A stretch of DNA of 26,530 nucleotides from Synura sp. LO234KE (lineage: Eukaryota > Sar > Synurophyceae > Synurales > Mallomonadaceae). The translations under genes were made by a program, and so were the position numbers. The DNA is taken from assembly GCA_015143735.1 (NCBI GenBank), contig VKHC01000027.1, positions 1 to 26,530 on the forward strand. The letters are read 5' to 3'. A model generated the notes under the pieces. It had not been told where the DNA came from and ran no database searches. It was given only the letters and a program-made list of their open reading frames with translations. This document shows positions 8,968-18,733 of this stretch, in pieces (within the stretch, counting starts at the first letter, position 1; each line of letters starts with the position of its first letter).

Positions 8968-9639
8968 TTACACAGATGAGAAGGGGACGCGCGTACTACC
9001 CCCAGGGGAAGAGCTTCCTACTAAAGGACCACCGAGGGAGGTCATGACTTTGTAGCGAAGCGGCAACAGAATACTACTAACGCCAGGAGGAGGGTCTGCA
9101 AGGGTACTACGTGGGGCCCGGCATAACACTTGGAATGCATGACGCGAAAATACAGTCCACCATTTCGACCGGGACCAGGAAGGCAAGGAAGGAAACAAAA
9201 ACTTTAGCGGAAAGCTACCTAAGACAGCAACTTCATTGAGGAGCAGTTTCAGGGGAGACAACACCTCCCCTTCCGAGGGCGCCTCGTCCACCAGAACACT
9301 CCGGCGATCCCCGGGCAACGTCACAACAGGCATGAACTCCGGGGGGTTCTCAGGCGGAGGGGGGGCAAGCACGCGCACCAGCGACTCGACTAGCTGCGGA
9401 GGAACAAGCGCGCTTGCCAGCGTCTTCTCCGGAAGAGGGCTAGCCGGCACGTTCTCCATCGGCTCATCCATCCGTATGGAGACCAGAGCGGGTTTCAGCG
9501 GCAGCTCTGTCCTAGTGGAGACACGCACGTTCTCCGGTGTCTTCTCGGTCAAAGGAGAGACTGGTGCGTGCTCCAGCGTCTCCTTCGTCAGGGGGTCAGA
9601 AAGCGCGTGTGATCCAGCGACACCTCCGACAGAGGGCAA
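8968..9639 (-). CDS. open frame of seven 13-residue repeats, hypothetical
   Basis: A 223-codon frame on the minus strand holds seven consecutive 13-residue units at about residues 16-106 (DNA 9322-9594). The units follow a loose pattern like PLTEKTPENVRVS: proline and Leu first, acidic/Lys in the middle, Val-Ser or Val-Pro at the end. After them the chain is hydrophobic and Pro/Leu/Ser-rich without a recognised domain. The plus strand of the same repeat is also open, which is expected of a stop-free 39-bp minisatellite, so the coding strand is not certain. It lies downstream of the decayed frames at 9686-11554 on the same strand and may be their 3' part. Confidence 0.35.
   Translation of the reverse strand: MPSVGGVAGSHALSDPLTKETLEHAPVSPLTEKTPENVRVSTRTELPLKPALVSIRMDEPMENVPASPLPEKTLASALVPPQLVESLVRVLAPPPPENPPEFMPVVTLPGDRRSVLVDEAPSEGEVLSPLKLLLNEVAVLGSFPLKFLFPSLPSWSRSKWWTVFSRHAFQVLCRAPRSTLADPPPGVSSILLPLRYKVMTSLGGPLVGSSSPGGSTRVPFSSV
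9322..9594 (-). repeat. 39-bp degenerate coding minisatellite, seven units
   Basis: The protein units are exactly 13 residues each with no insertions, so the DNA period is 39 bp over 273 bases. Units differ at many positions but keep the frame. A non-coding minisatellite would be expected to collect out-of-frame indels, which hints at past or present selection for translation. Confidence 0.6.
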
Positions 9640-9685
9640 GCAAGCTCTCCAGTGGGTTTTCCGTCGGAGGGACGACAGACGCGTC

Positions 9686-10501
9686 CTAGAGTGGCTCCTT
9701 CAGTATCAGGTCGCTCCAGCTTGCCGTGGGCCGCTCCAGGTCCACCATGCATTGGAGTAATGATTCTGCTACGAGGACATGCAGTTCTCTGGAAGGATTC
9801 TTGCCAAGAATGTTCTTGGTATCCATAGTTGCATTAGTGATCTGGGGTTGTCCAAGTCGGAAGGGTGAAACAGGATTGATGTCTTGAGGGGTTTTACCAA
9901 ACTGGAACCCGACGGCCGCTACCTGAGCGAGTAATGACGGCTGGGGCGACTCCAAGCATACCAGGGACTTCTTATGATGCAGTTCCGTCGTTAGCGCCGA
10001 GCTTCGCGGGCTAACAATCACGGTATTAGTACGCCATTCATCATTATCAAGCACTCCTCGAGTATCGGTGATAGTCTGCCCTAAAGGAGGCAAATGTGGT
10101 AGAACCAGTGCCCTTTGTCGGTAATCTCAATATTCTGCTTCATCATCTGCTTCTTTCGACGCTGAGGAGGATGGAAAAGCTGAGTGGCTATTGCCAGGGC
10201 AATTTTGCAAAGGATTGAAGTCCGGGGTAACTTCCCCAGGGACCAGGGCCCTTTGTCGGTAATATCGATATTCGGCTGCCGAATTCTCTAGAGCAGGATC
10301 CTTACTGGCCGAACGCGTTGGCGGTTTTTGAGAGGTCCGTAGGGTCTGAAACTGATGTCGGGCATCGTGCCAGGAGCGGTCAATAGCAGCGACGATTCTG
10401 TCCCATAACGGATTGACAAGGGTGTCCCATGGTACTGGACCTAAACTCTCGATGAGATCACAATCCTTCAGGGAAAAGTATCCCAGCCAGCCTCGGGTCA
10501 A
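9686..10501 (-). pseudogene. decayed coding region with in-frame stop
   Basis: Two minus-strand frames, 10127-10501 and 9686-10093, are in the same phase and are separated by a TGA at 10127-10129. On both sides of that stop the protein contains a repeated module, SASK...EYRYYRQRALV, with a 46-codon (138-bp) period; the second module carries the stop. GFQFGK followed by NPV.P and PQIT occurs near 9880 and again in the neighbouring frame at about 11075. I recognise no family. A spliced gene that skips the stop cannot be excluded, but degeneration is the simpler reading. Confidence 0.4.
10104..10279 (-). repeat. 138-bp in-frame direct duplication
   Basis: ACCAGTGCCCTTTGTCGGTAAT at 10104-10125 recurs as ACCAGGGCCCTTTGTCGGTAAT at 10242-10263, with similar bases after it. 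The 138-bp offset is 46 codons, so the reading frame is kept. Confidence 0.55.
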
Positions 10502-11554
10502 GGGATGCGTGGCACCTGCAAGCCGCTGCAGAATAGACAGCTGGCCTAGGTGCTCGGTGGGGATGAGAGAAGAATTCTGAAAATATTAGAGGGTGGTATT
10601 CCGCCTGTATTTGCGACAGTAGGGCGTTAGGGCATACCCGCAGATTTAGCTCAATGAAGCTTGCGGCAGTATCCCACACAGGTGCCAGTATGCAAAAGAA
10701 TAGACTACATATTGTGCTGCCCTGAACGTATAGGATCTTTCGTGGGTTGTTTCGCTGGCTCTCAAATTGTTGGGACATGCCGATGGTATGTACCTCGGGA
10801 AAGTTCAAGCTGGAAAGAGTTTGTTCCACTAGATCTTCCATGCTGGATGCATGCCATACATGGCTGAGCATATTCACAGATATGCGCTGGCGCTGACAAA
10901 GATCTGCTTCTTCAGAGCCGTGGGAGCTCATCGTGGCAATCCAATATTTGCCAGCCACGAAGCTCAAATCCGAGCCAGAACCGGATTCTCTGGCAGCAAG
11001 TGCAGGAGTAATCTGTGGCTCTTTCAATTGAATGGGTGGGACAGGGTTGAGGGCGTGAGCACTTTTACCAAACTGGAAGCCCAATGATATGGAAGTTGGG
11101 AAATGAAAAATCGCAGGATTCCCGCCAACACAATTTTGCAATATGAAGGCGGAGTCACAGCAGTCGCTGAATACTCCAGCGCGGAATCTTGAAAATTCTC
11201 AGATGCCGAAAGAGCGTGCCGCTCCAAACTGGCAGCTCTCTCGTAATCATCATGGGGATGTTCCACGGTCCCGTCAACACTAAAGAGGGTGTATGGATTG
11301 GAGCAAAGACCTTTCCCAGGAAGGAATTCCAGAGCTGTTCCATCTACAATAGATTCCCCAAAGGCGAATATTGGAGACGATTTTTTATAATGCGAAATTT
11401 GCTGAAAAAAATTATTTTCCGGAAAGTTAAATATTTTATCCCGATCTGGATTGAGTTGGCTTGCTGGTTCATCACAAGCCTTCAGAAACACCCTGAAGTC
11501 CCTATTCTCCTCACGGTAACTATTTTTCGTAGATGAAGGAAGCCGGTTTTGCAA
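10458..11554 (-). pseudogene. decayed or spliced coding region, upstream part
   Basis: Two overlapping minus-strand frames, 11024-11554 (176 codons) and 10458-11141 (227 codons), are in different phases. Neither is in phase with the frames at 9686-10501. The first contains SASENFQDSALEY, which resembles the SASK..ALENSAAEY module downstream. The second begins near GFQFGKSAHALNPVPP, which resembles GFQFGKTPQDINPVSP at about 9880. The region therefore seems to be built from repeated copies of one unknown coding module, broken by frameshifts. I see no recognised domain. Confidence 0.35.
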
Positions 11555-11720
11555 AAGCGTTTCAAATTTTTTGAAAGCACCAAAAGTCGGGAGCTGTGTC
11601 GCCTGCGGTTTGAAGGCATGGATTATGTATATCTAGAGGCCTTTTGACAATTTCTGAGGCAAAACGCTGCAGAAGCGGAGTTGTAAAATACTAGATATGT
11701 TTTGGCACTGTCGCACATAA

Positions 11721-11811
11721 CACATGAGTTCCGCGCTGGTTGCGAGTGCACTCGCTGCCATCTCACGCTGAACTGAGCATTACTGCTGTGCTTCCCGTGC
11801 CTGTTGGAGCT
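11721..11811 (+). repeat. direct repeat flanking the 8.2-11.8 kb block, right copy
   Basis: This 91-base sequence matches 8233-8330 with few substitutions and one 7-base gap. It keeps the palindrome GCGAGTGCACTCGC at 11742-11755. The two copies lie 3.49 kb apart in the same orientation and enclose the palindromic satellite, the 13-residue repeat frame and the decayed frames. Confidence 0.65.
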
Positions 11812-12254
11812 ACATGCATCACCGCCCACCGCTTGGCTGACTCTTTTTCCGCTCCAAGAAGAAATGGGAAGCGATGGCAGAGCCCCCCGTTGGAGAAAGA
11901 AGGACCGTCTCTTCCCTCAGCTCCATGCGCTCGGGGACACCAGATCCGTAGCCCCGCCTTGGTAATGGAAACTAGCTTCCATAATTACACGGATCACCTC
12001 CCACAAAACATCCGTGTGCCAAAATCCGTCCTGAAGTGTGCATACTTCAGCAATACTTTAGTGTAAAATAAAGTATGCCGTAAAAGTACCGCACTTTTCG
12101 TAGCTGGAAATTTTTCCTCAAAAACCTTTACTATCTGCTAAAGTATTGCGGAATATTCCTGACTTCCGGCTAGTATGCTCTAAAATTTTGCCTAAAGTTA
12201 GAAATTTTGTGAGTTATTGGTGTTAACAATTATCATTCACAATATTGACATCAA
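11812..12254. other. intergenic DNA with ACTTTAG-type sequence
   Basis: No gene is supported. From about 12040 to 12200 the sequence carries repeated TACTTTAG, AAGTATGCCG and CTAAAGTATTGCGG strings. They resemble the composition of the ACTTTAG family at 17282-17446 and 21674-21845, but I cannot align them reliably. Confidence 0.4.
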
Positions 12255-12578
12255 TATAGGAAGCGGTGGGTGGTGGTAGGAGAACAAAAGTATTGGGCGG
12301 TGAAAGGAAGCGGTGGTGGGTAGGGCGGCAGTGATAGGAAGGAGTGGGCAGTAATAGGAAGCGTTGGGTCGCGGTGATAGGAAGCGCTGAGGATCGACAG
12401 GAAGCAGTGCGTTGTGATTGGACGAGATGGGCAGTGATAGGAGAGGGCGGGTAGTGATAGAAATTAGTGGACGATTATAGGATATTGTCATTGATGATAG
12501 GAAGCACTGAGAAGTGACAGGAAGCACTGGGCAGTTATAGGAAGCGGTGTGTTATAATTGGAAGCGGTGAAAAAGGAG
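12255..12578. repeat. 20-bp minisatellite, about 15 degenerate units
   Basis: The unit approximates TAGGAAGCGGTGGGCAGTGA. It is repeated from ATAGGAAGCGGTGGG at 12256 to TTGGAAGCGGTGAAAAAGG near 12575. Some units are expanded to 22-31 bases and most are 20. The minus-strand open frame over it is an artefact of the repeat. Confidence 0.75.
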
Positions 12579-12955
12579 ACATAGATATCTGCTTTGAAAA
12601 TGGCTAACAAGACGCTCTTGAGAGGCTGCCGGACTTCCATCGCAAGTGGTGTTTCAAAAGCTGCCGATCTTCCATTATCAGTCGTCTTTATTTTTTCTCA
12701 TTAATCTTGCTAAAAAGAATACTATATGAATTACATACATATATATCAATAGGTAAGTGTATGTATGCGTTGCTGGGAAAAAATAGTTAGGTAGCTTTGA
12801 AGCTACGTCATTAAACAGAAAGTAAGACAGGTGAATAACTAAAATTCATGAAGTTATATCCTGTTTGCTAGGTAAGATCGAACTTGATATATTTGGCTTA
12901 ATAAATAATTTGTGGTGGATACGGGTAGCTGGATTGATAGGTGATAATTCGGAGT

Positions 12956-12956
<1 letters not shown>

Positions 12957-13021
<65 letters not shown>
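12957..13021. repeat. (GATA)n microsatellite
   Basis: About 16 uninterrupted AGAT/GATA units. The minus-strand frame (Tyr-Leu-Ser-Ile repeats) is only the translation of this tract. Confidence 0.95.
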
Positions 13022-13022
<1 letters not shown>

Positions 13023-13483
13023 ATTGATTAACAGAAGATAGTCAGGGAGAAAAAAATTCAATAATGGAATACGAGTAATCGCTAATTGAATTCGCTGATT
13101 TATCTTGTTTTCTAAAAGAACAGGATTTGAGACAGTAGTGATTATGCATAAGTCCCTTCGTATTTCTTAGCTTCATCAAATATGATGCCGCTTTGCTGGT
13201 TTACTCTTCTTGAAGAGCGTAGGCATGTCGCTGGTGCTGGCTTATGGTGAGGTTCAAATGAAGCGCGTTTTGGGTTGAGAAAGCTTATAGGTCTACGGTG
13301 TCCTCAGAAACTATTTACGTACTTCTAGTTTCCTTGCTAGGATAGTGTTGTATAACTGGTGGTGACCAGCAGCATATATTGACTAACAGCGATGTATTCA
13401 ATGAATTTGATGTCATATTAACTGTAAATTCGCGGCATACATAAATAAGAATTTCGTAATGTAAATTAGAGTGTATGCGCACC

Positions 13484-13525
13484 GACACGGTCCACGGTCT
13501 ACGGTCCACAATCCACGGTCCACGA
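13484..13525. repeat. short CCACGGTC tandem repeat
   Basis: ACGGTCCACGGTCTACGGTCCACAATCCACGGTCCACG is made of four to five copies of a 7-10 base unit. Function unknown. Confidence 0.6.
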
Positions 13526-13600
13526 TTAATCGTATGTTCGTTCGTGTGTTAATTTGACAATTTGCGTAATTGAAACACAATTGAGCATACACTAGTGTTT

Positions 13601-13965
13601 GAAATTTGTCCGAAAAATTTTCCGAAACAACACAAATTTGTCACGACATTTTTTGTGCATGTAATTTTGTCATTTTTTGTTAACATTATGTCTCTTTTAT
13701 TTTCTGTTGAAATAATGTCAATGTGGAGGAGCTGATTTCTCAAGGTGTTGTGAGTTACTTTGCCTCCTTTCTTTTGAATCAGCTCTAATATTAATGACTT
13801 TAATTTAGCTGAGAATTTGCCTCTTCAATTCCAAGGCGGTCCTCCATATTAACACTTTGTCGCTAAACACTTGTAGGTGGACTGTGGATAGAATTGGGCC
13901 TGATGTAGATTTAGGAAACATTCAAGTTGATATATTTTGTGTTATGAAATCGTTCTAAATTATTT
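13601..13965 (+). repeat. dispersed ~360-bp repeat, copy 2
   Basis: It is collinear with 7041-7400 (see that entry) but diverged. The start corresponding to ATG 7160 is followed by an in-frame TGA, so this copy cannot make the mini-ORF. A donor-like GTGAGT and a TTTAATTTAG acceptor are still present. Confidence 0.6.
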
Positions 13966-16900
13966 GGGCCCGAATGCGTATTGGGAAGCCCGAGTAAAAT
14001 AACTACAAACACCAGGAATACTATGATTTCTTATCGTGCCGACATCAAATATTATGTTAATAATTTGTTAACGTTTAACTATTATCTGTTTTTTGCTTGA
14101 ACACTTAACTTCAGTCCGAAATGTATTGAAAAATCCGCACATCCCTAATTAGTACTTCTGTTGCCGTGGAATTCCGCTGTTCCCATGCTCCTGCTAGCCG
14201 TCTGAGTACCGCTGATAGCTTTAATATCGTTCTAGTAGTAATCCCTAGCGTAGTTGTGAGGCTTGAGGTTCGTGGAAGCGCTTTTAGCGCTGCATTTCCG
14301 CAGGCCTAAAAGAGTGCTCTTTGGCAAGCACTAGAGTTAGCCTATTATGCCCCTGGCGCTTCCACCAACTGCCCACACATGTAAAATACTACCCAAGCTC
14401 GTACTGGAAGCGTCATTGACGCACGGCAAAGTCACCAAATGCATCGATAAGAAGTTCACAGGAACTTGTACATAAAATATCTCTAGGTCAGCTGCGCGCA
14501 GGAGACTCACTGCCTCAAGAGCAAAAAGATACGTATGCTCTCTTTCATGACTAGGGGTAACTATTTTCTAGCTTTTTATTAAATCTAGCGGTTCACTCTA
14601 GCACTTAGGCGGTCGCTCTGAGGCTTCAATTCTGCATTCGTTTACGACTCTAGTAAACTTGAATAGAAGCCTTAACAGTCACGAAAATCTTTAAATGCAC
14701 AAAAAGAACTTCATAATTAATGTTATGCAACTATTAACGTGTGCGTACATCAAAAATAATAACTTATAGCGACTATTTCACTGATGAGCTCAAAATTTCC
14801 GAATATGATTAGTTGCCCGGCAATTATTGTAAAATACAAATGCCTATTCAAAGAAAGCAAAGCGAATCATAACCGAAGATACACAAGCTATATATATGAC
14901 CTCAAATGATCCCCGTTGTATCCTTTCAACTTTTAATATCAAGTACTGACAATTTAGTTTCAGCAGAATATTTCTCAGTGGACCAGCGAAAATAGCGACA
15001 CAGAAATATAAGGCAACTTACTGATATTCCTTGCCACTAGAAGCGAAAAAATCGCGCCGCTAAATATCAGATTAAGACTTTCCAATCAGCATTATAGAAT
15101 ATCTCCAAAAAGGACCCAAGATGCGCATGCCTCGCCAATTGCGCTGGGGAAGCAGTAGCGATGACCAAGAAAACAATATCGGAACCATCGCCGCTAAAAA
15201 AACACAGCATATTACAAGAAAGATGAGTTCTTTCGGGCTTCTTGCATGAACAAAAAAAATGTCGTACAGCAACTCATTTTGTCCAAATTTTCGTGACAAA
15301 AAAAGCAAAACATGCTCAAAACGATCGAATTTTGTCATGAAATTTGTTCAGGACAAAAAATTAACAAAATTTTTGGCAGAAACAAAGAAACAAGTTTTTT
15401 TGTTTCTGACAAATTACACACACACTACTTAAAAACGTTTTACTCACATTGTAATTCTTATGATTTTCACATCTAAATTTGTCTCAAGAATTTAGATCAA
15501 AATGTCGATATGATTCGCCAGCTATGAACCAAATAGTAATTGATTCCTAGCAGGACCATTCTTTTCAGCATCTGGTAATTTTCTTGGGAGAAAATACGCT
15601 ATTTTGATCATATAATATAGCTTTCCTTGAATTTATACACAGGTGCTGTGGACGCGAAGGGATAACTTCCGGCCATTATTCTAAAAGTTTTTCATGATTT
15701 TGTTCTGCGATAAAAATATCTAGCATGATTTTCTACTCGATGGTGTAGTTCGATTTCTATGCTTGGGAAATGCTGGTTTCAAATAATGTGCAATTATTTG
15801 ATATGGAAGAGTTTCGTATGCTTCCTTTACTTGATTCTTATTTTGTATATATTTCTTTGTGATTCCGTAATTTAAGGGATATTTTCAATCGTTCTAGAAT
15901 GCACACAATTGCTAATAGTCGATATTGCAAACACAGCTAAAAGAGCAAGTCTTCCGGACGACGTGTAAAAAAATATACTACAGCCAACTCATGATCGTAA
16001 TTATGAAGTTTCAAACTAGAAAGCGCACACACCACGTATTCAGCAGCAGTATCTAGTTTGAGCATTTCCAGTACGTTACGTTTTAGAGCACATTTATTAG
16101 GCGGGTTATTTCCTTCTCTTTTACAAAGTGCAAAGCTTAAAGGCTCAAAATTGTGCGTTCAGCACACTAGCAAAGCAAGTTTTGCATTTCTTCTAATTGG
16201 CGACTGATACTATAGCTAGAGCAGGACGGCATTCATTAATTTCCCCGCCTTAGTCTAGTAGGTGGCCTTACGCTATCAATTGCAGGGCGGATGCAAAGTT
16301 ATAATAGTCGCCAACTGGATTTGAATGTAGTTGCCCTATTTTAAGTATTTTGGCTCTTGTAGCCCTAGCAATAGGTGGCCTGAACAACTCGCCAAAATTT
16401 AAAAAAAAATGCCTCGTTTTTTTATACACAAAATGCATGAACATAATGGTTTCATCTTGGAAAAGCAGGCGGGAAATCATTGCGAAGATCGACGCAAAAA
16501 TGTCCGGAAAAAGGAAAAAAATAAATTGCGGGAAAAGTTCACCTTCTACCTGTCCTTCTTTCCTTGAAAAATATTTTAACAGCATTGTACATGGTAAAAC
16601 ATTCTTTAATACGAATCTTTGTGACTCCGTTAAAATGTTTAGAATTCCTTCACGATTTAGCAGCAATAGCTACTTGTTGCGCCAAGAATCACCTTTCCCA
16701 GCTCCTACATCACCCTTGTACACCCTCCCCAGTATTCGGGTACTTTCTCTACAAATATTACGAAATAATTTAAAACTCTTCAGATAAGAAAATTTAAGCA
16801 TCATTCTCCTTCTTACACAGAGAACTTATCCTCTAATATGGTCTTGTAGAAGAGTTCTCCGGCCTCGAAGATACCGATGGATTCAAAAATCGAGCTTGAT

Positions 16901-17281
16901 GCGAATTCTCAGTCGGACAAAAATCTGATCACGAAACAGGTGCGAGTAGGTAAAATTTAACATTATTTCTTGAAAAATTTGGAACGAGATTCAAAATACA
17001 GCAATATCTGGCTCATCAAAATATACCCAACATAATCGTGTTTCTCAATTTTTGACCAAGAACGATTGTTTGACAGTGGAAGGGCCAAATTCATCATGTA
17101 CCCGATTGGGCGACTCACGATTAATGAGCTACTGTGGGTTTACAATCGTGAATCGGGTTTCCAATATCGTGTCTCTGCGCATACACTCTATTGTTTCAGA
17201 CGGTAACGATGAACACCGTTGAAGTATCCACAAAAGTGAAACTTTAAGTTCTAAAGTAAAAATTTAGCCTTTAAAGAATTA
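13966..17281. other. long AT-rich intergenic stretch
   Basis: I find no gene I can support. A minus-strand ATG frame at 15072-15338 (88 codons) has one hydrophobic segment but no other sign. Overlapping frames at 16268-16666 (minus) and 16350-16787 (plus) both start with TTG. A 21-codon plus-strand segment at 16877-16939 begins with ATG and ends at a GTGCGA donor, but no convincing second exon follows. A hairpin-prone sequence of AGAAACAA and TTTGTTTCT lies near 15380-15407. Confidence 0.5.
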
Positions 17282-17446
17282 CTAAAGTATAACTCTTTAG
17301 TAAACCTAAATATTTTTAAAGTTTTACTAGAGTTCGCGGCAGTCCACTAAAATTTTACTAAAGTAACAAATGCTCTTGCGGTAGCGAGAAGGGACTTTAG
17401 CAAGGTCTTCACGGAAAACTTTAGTGCACTTCAACTGGTACTTTAG
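17282..17446 (+). repeat. ACTTTAG-family dispersed repeat, copy 1
   Basis: CTAAAGTAT...AACCT.AAT.TTTTAAAG.TTTTACTA..A.TTCGCGGCAGT.C and GTAGCGAGAAGGGACTTTAG.AAGGTCTT are shared with 21674-21845 in the same order. The two copies lie on opposite sides of the damaged NTPase genes and the telomeric seam. Confidence 0.6.
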
Positions 17447-17467
17447 CTATGTTACGCAGTGGGAAAG

Positions 17468-18560
17468 CCTTTCTCAAAGCTAGCAGAATAACGTACGAGT
17501 TCCCTGGTGGAGCTATCGGCCCTGATGTGGAGGCCCTTTCTCGCCTGCATAGGAAGGACCGAGGGGAGGGGATCGCAATCGGTAGGCCTTAAGACGTACT
17601 CCCTCACCCGAATATGAGGTCCATAGGGGAGAAAAACCAATAAGGCAAATAGGTTCGGTAATTTGGTCGCCTTTTCGTTGGTTCTGGCCAGTGTTGGTAC
17701 GGGTACTTTACCATTTCCTAGCGATAACCGACTACCCGATTTTCGACAAGGATGACTTCAGTGACGATATTTTACGTTAATATAATGCGTTGAGAACATT
17801 AAAATAAATATTCAAGTGCATGAAATAAACAGATTTTTGCCGAATAGAGCAAATATTCCTTGAGTAGATCATTACATCTCCTGAATCATCTTCCTTGCGT
17901 GCCTCCATATCATCTGGTTAACGCTGTCCTTGTCTTCTTGCTCCACCTCAGTATTCATACCGGAGGAAGGTATTGAGGAGAGCCACTCTGGTGACCGAAG
18001 AAACCGCCGAAACAGATCAGAGAGGTCGTTTGCTAGATCGGCGCTTCTCCCGTTCGTCTTATCGTTCAGATTCAAACAAGGATACACTTGTGCAGACAAA
18101 CCAAAGGCTGCCAACGCGTAGTACTTCTCGGCCACAATAGAGTTTGAAGGAGTTACCACGGGAGACACAGCAGGTTTGAGCTTATCATCGCCTAACTGCA
18201 TATACATTCGAATACATGGGACATCTTCCCAAAGGTTGTAGAAGCAATCCAATGAAGTCGCCCCGGTCTCCAGCCCCAGAGCCTTGTACGAAGAGCTTAG
18301 TGAGGTCGTTCATGTCCCCAATCCAATCCGACATGGACATGCCTCCTATGCTAGTCAACGCCACCTCGGCGAGGATCGGTTCAGAAGGGTACCTAATATA
18401 TAACGCTGTTCGGTCTTCAGAAACGCCGACCAGTGTGGCCATATGGGAGGCCACAAAGTCTCCACTCAACGTACTCACAGGAGACACTTTCAGATTGGCA
18501 CAGACAGCAAAGGGGGTCAGTCTCGCCGCAAGATCACTCCGATCCGGATCTCGCAATTCA
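17468..18560. repeat. 1093-bp tandem duplication, unit 1
   Basis: The sequence from CCTTTCTCAAAGCTAGCAG to CGCAATTCA is repeated directly with an offset of 1093 bases, and I saw no difference between the units. The unit holds the dispersed repeat, the conserved 3' flank and a deleted NTPase fragment. The junction shows only two bases of microhomology (CC), which fits a non-homologous tandem duplication that was recent. Confidence 0.9.
17479..17621. repeat. dispersed GC-richer repeat, copy 2
   Basis: It is related to 2673-2815 and identical to 18572-18714. The minus-strand frame through it ends at the array border in this copy. In unit 2 the same frame runs on into NTPase sequence. Confidence 0.65.
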
Positions 18561-18562
18561 CC
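17872..18562 (-). pseudogene. NTPase gene fragment with nuclease-region deletion, unit 1
   Basis: It matches the intact gene from its stop codon up to about residue 435. About 470 bp are missing at 18239/18240, corresponding to 4882-5351 of the intact locus (residues ~541-698). Since 470 is not a multiple of three, the frame is shifted at the join. The rest breaks off at 18562, where unit 2 begins. The last ~120 residues differ from the intact gene by about nine substitutions, but the part upstream of the deletion is identical to it. It lacks Walker A and B and is presumably non-functional. Confidence 0.85.
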
Positions 18563-18733
18563 TTTCTCAAAGCTAGCAGAATAACGTACGAGTTCCCTGG
18601 TGGAGCTATCGGCCCTGATGTGGAGGCCCTTTCTCGCCTGCATAGGAAGGACCGAGGGGAGGGGATCGCAATCGGTAGGCCTTAAGACGTACTCCCTCAC
18701 CCGAATATGAGGTCCATAGGGGAGAAAAACCAA
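18185..18733 (-). other. chimeric open frame across the duplication junction
   Basis: The junction of the two tandem units joins the dispersed-repeat frame of unit 2 in phase with the NTPase fragment of unit 1. This makes a 182-codon frame: about 57 residues from the repeat, then NTPase residues ~435-541, then a short frameshifted tail after the deletion. It is a by-product of the rearrangement. Whether it is expressed is unknown. Confidence 0.5.

Noticed and set aside
9236-9760. 174-codon plus-strand frame rich in Ser, Gly and Thr
   Set aside because: It is the other strand of the 39-bp repeat; the minus frame is longer and agrees in strand with the neighbouring frames. Not fully excluded.
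12237-12527. 96-codon minus-strand frame
   Set aside because: It is the translation of the 20-bp minisatellite.
12255-12578. Possible CRISPR-like array (regular ~20-bp units)
   Set aside because: Units are contiguous with no distinct spacers, vary in length and sit in eukaryotic DNA; it is a minisatellite.
12846-13061. Minus-strand frame with Ile-Tyr-Leu-Ser repeats
   Set aside because: It is the translation of the GATA microsatellite.
15072-15338. 88-codon minus-strand ATG frame with one hydrophobic segment
   Set aside because: A single hydrophobic stretch in AT-rich DNA is not enough; no family, no context.
16268-16787. Two long overlapping frames on opposite strands
   Set aside because: Both start with TTG, neither has a recognisable feature, and the region is AT-rich with no splice support.
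16877-16939. Possible 21-codon first exon on the plus strand followed by a GTGCGA donor
   Set aside because: No convincing downstream exon; the best acceptor leads to a stop after about 16 codons.
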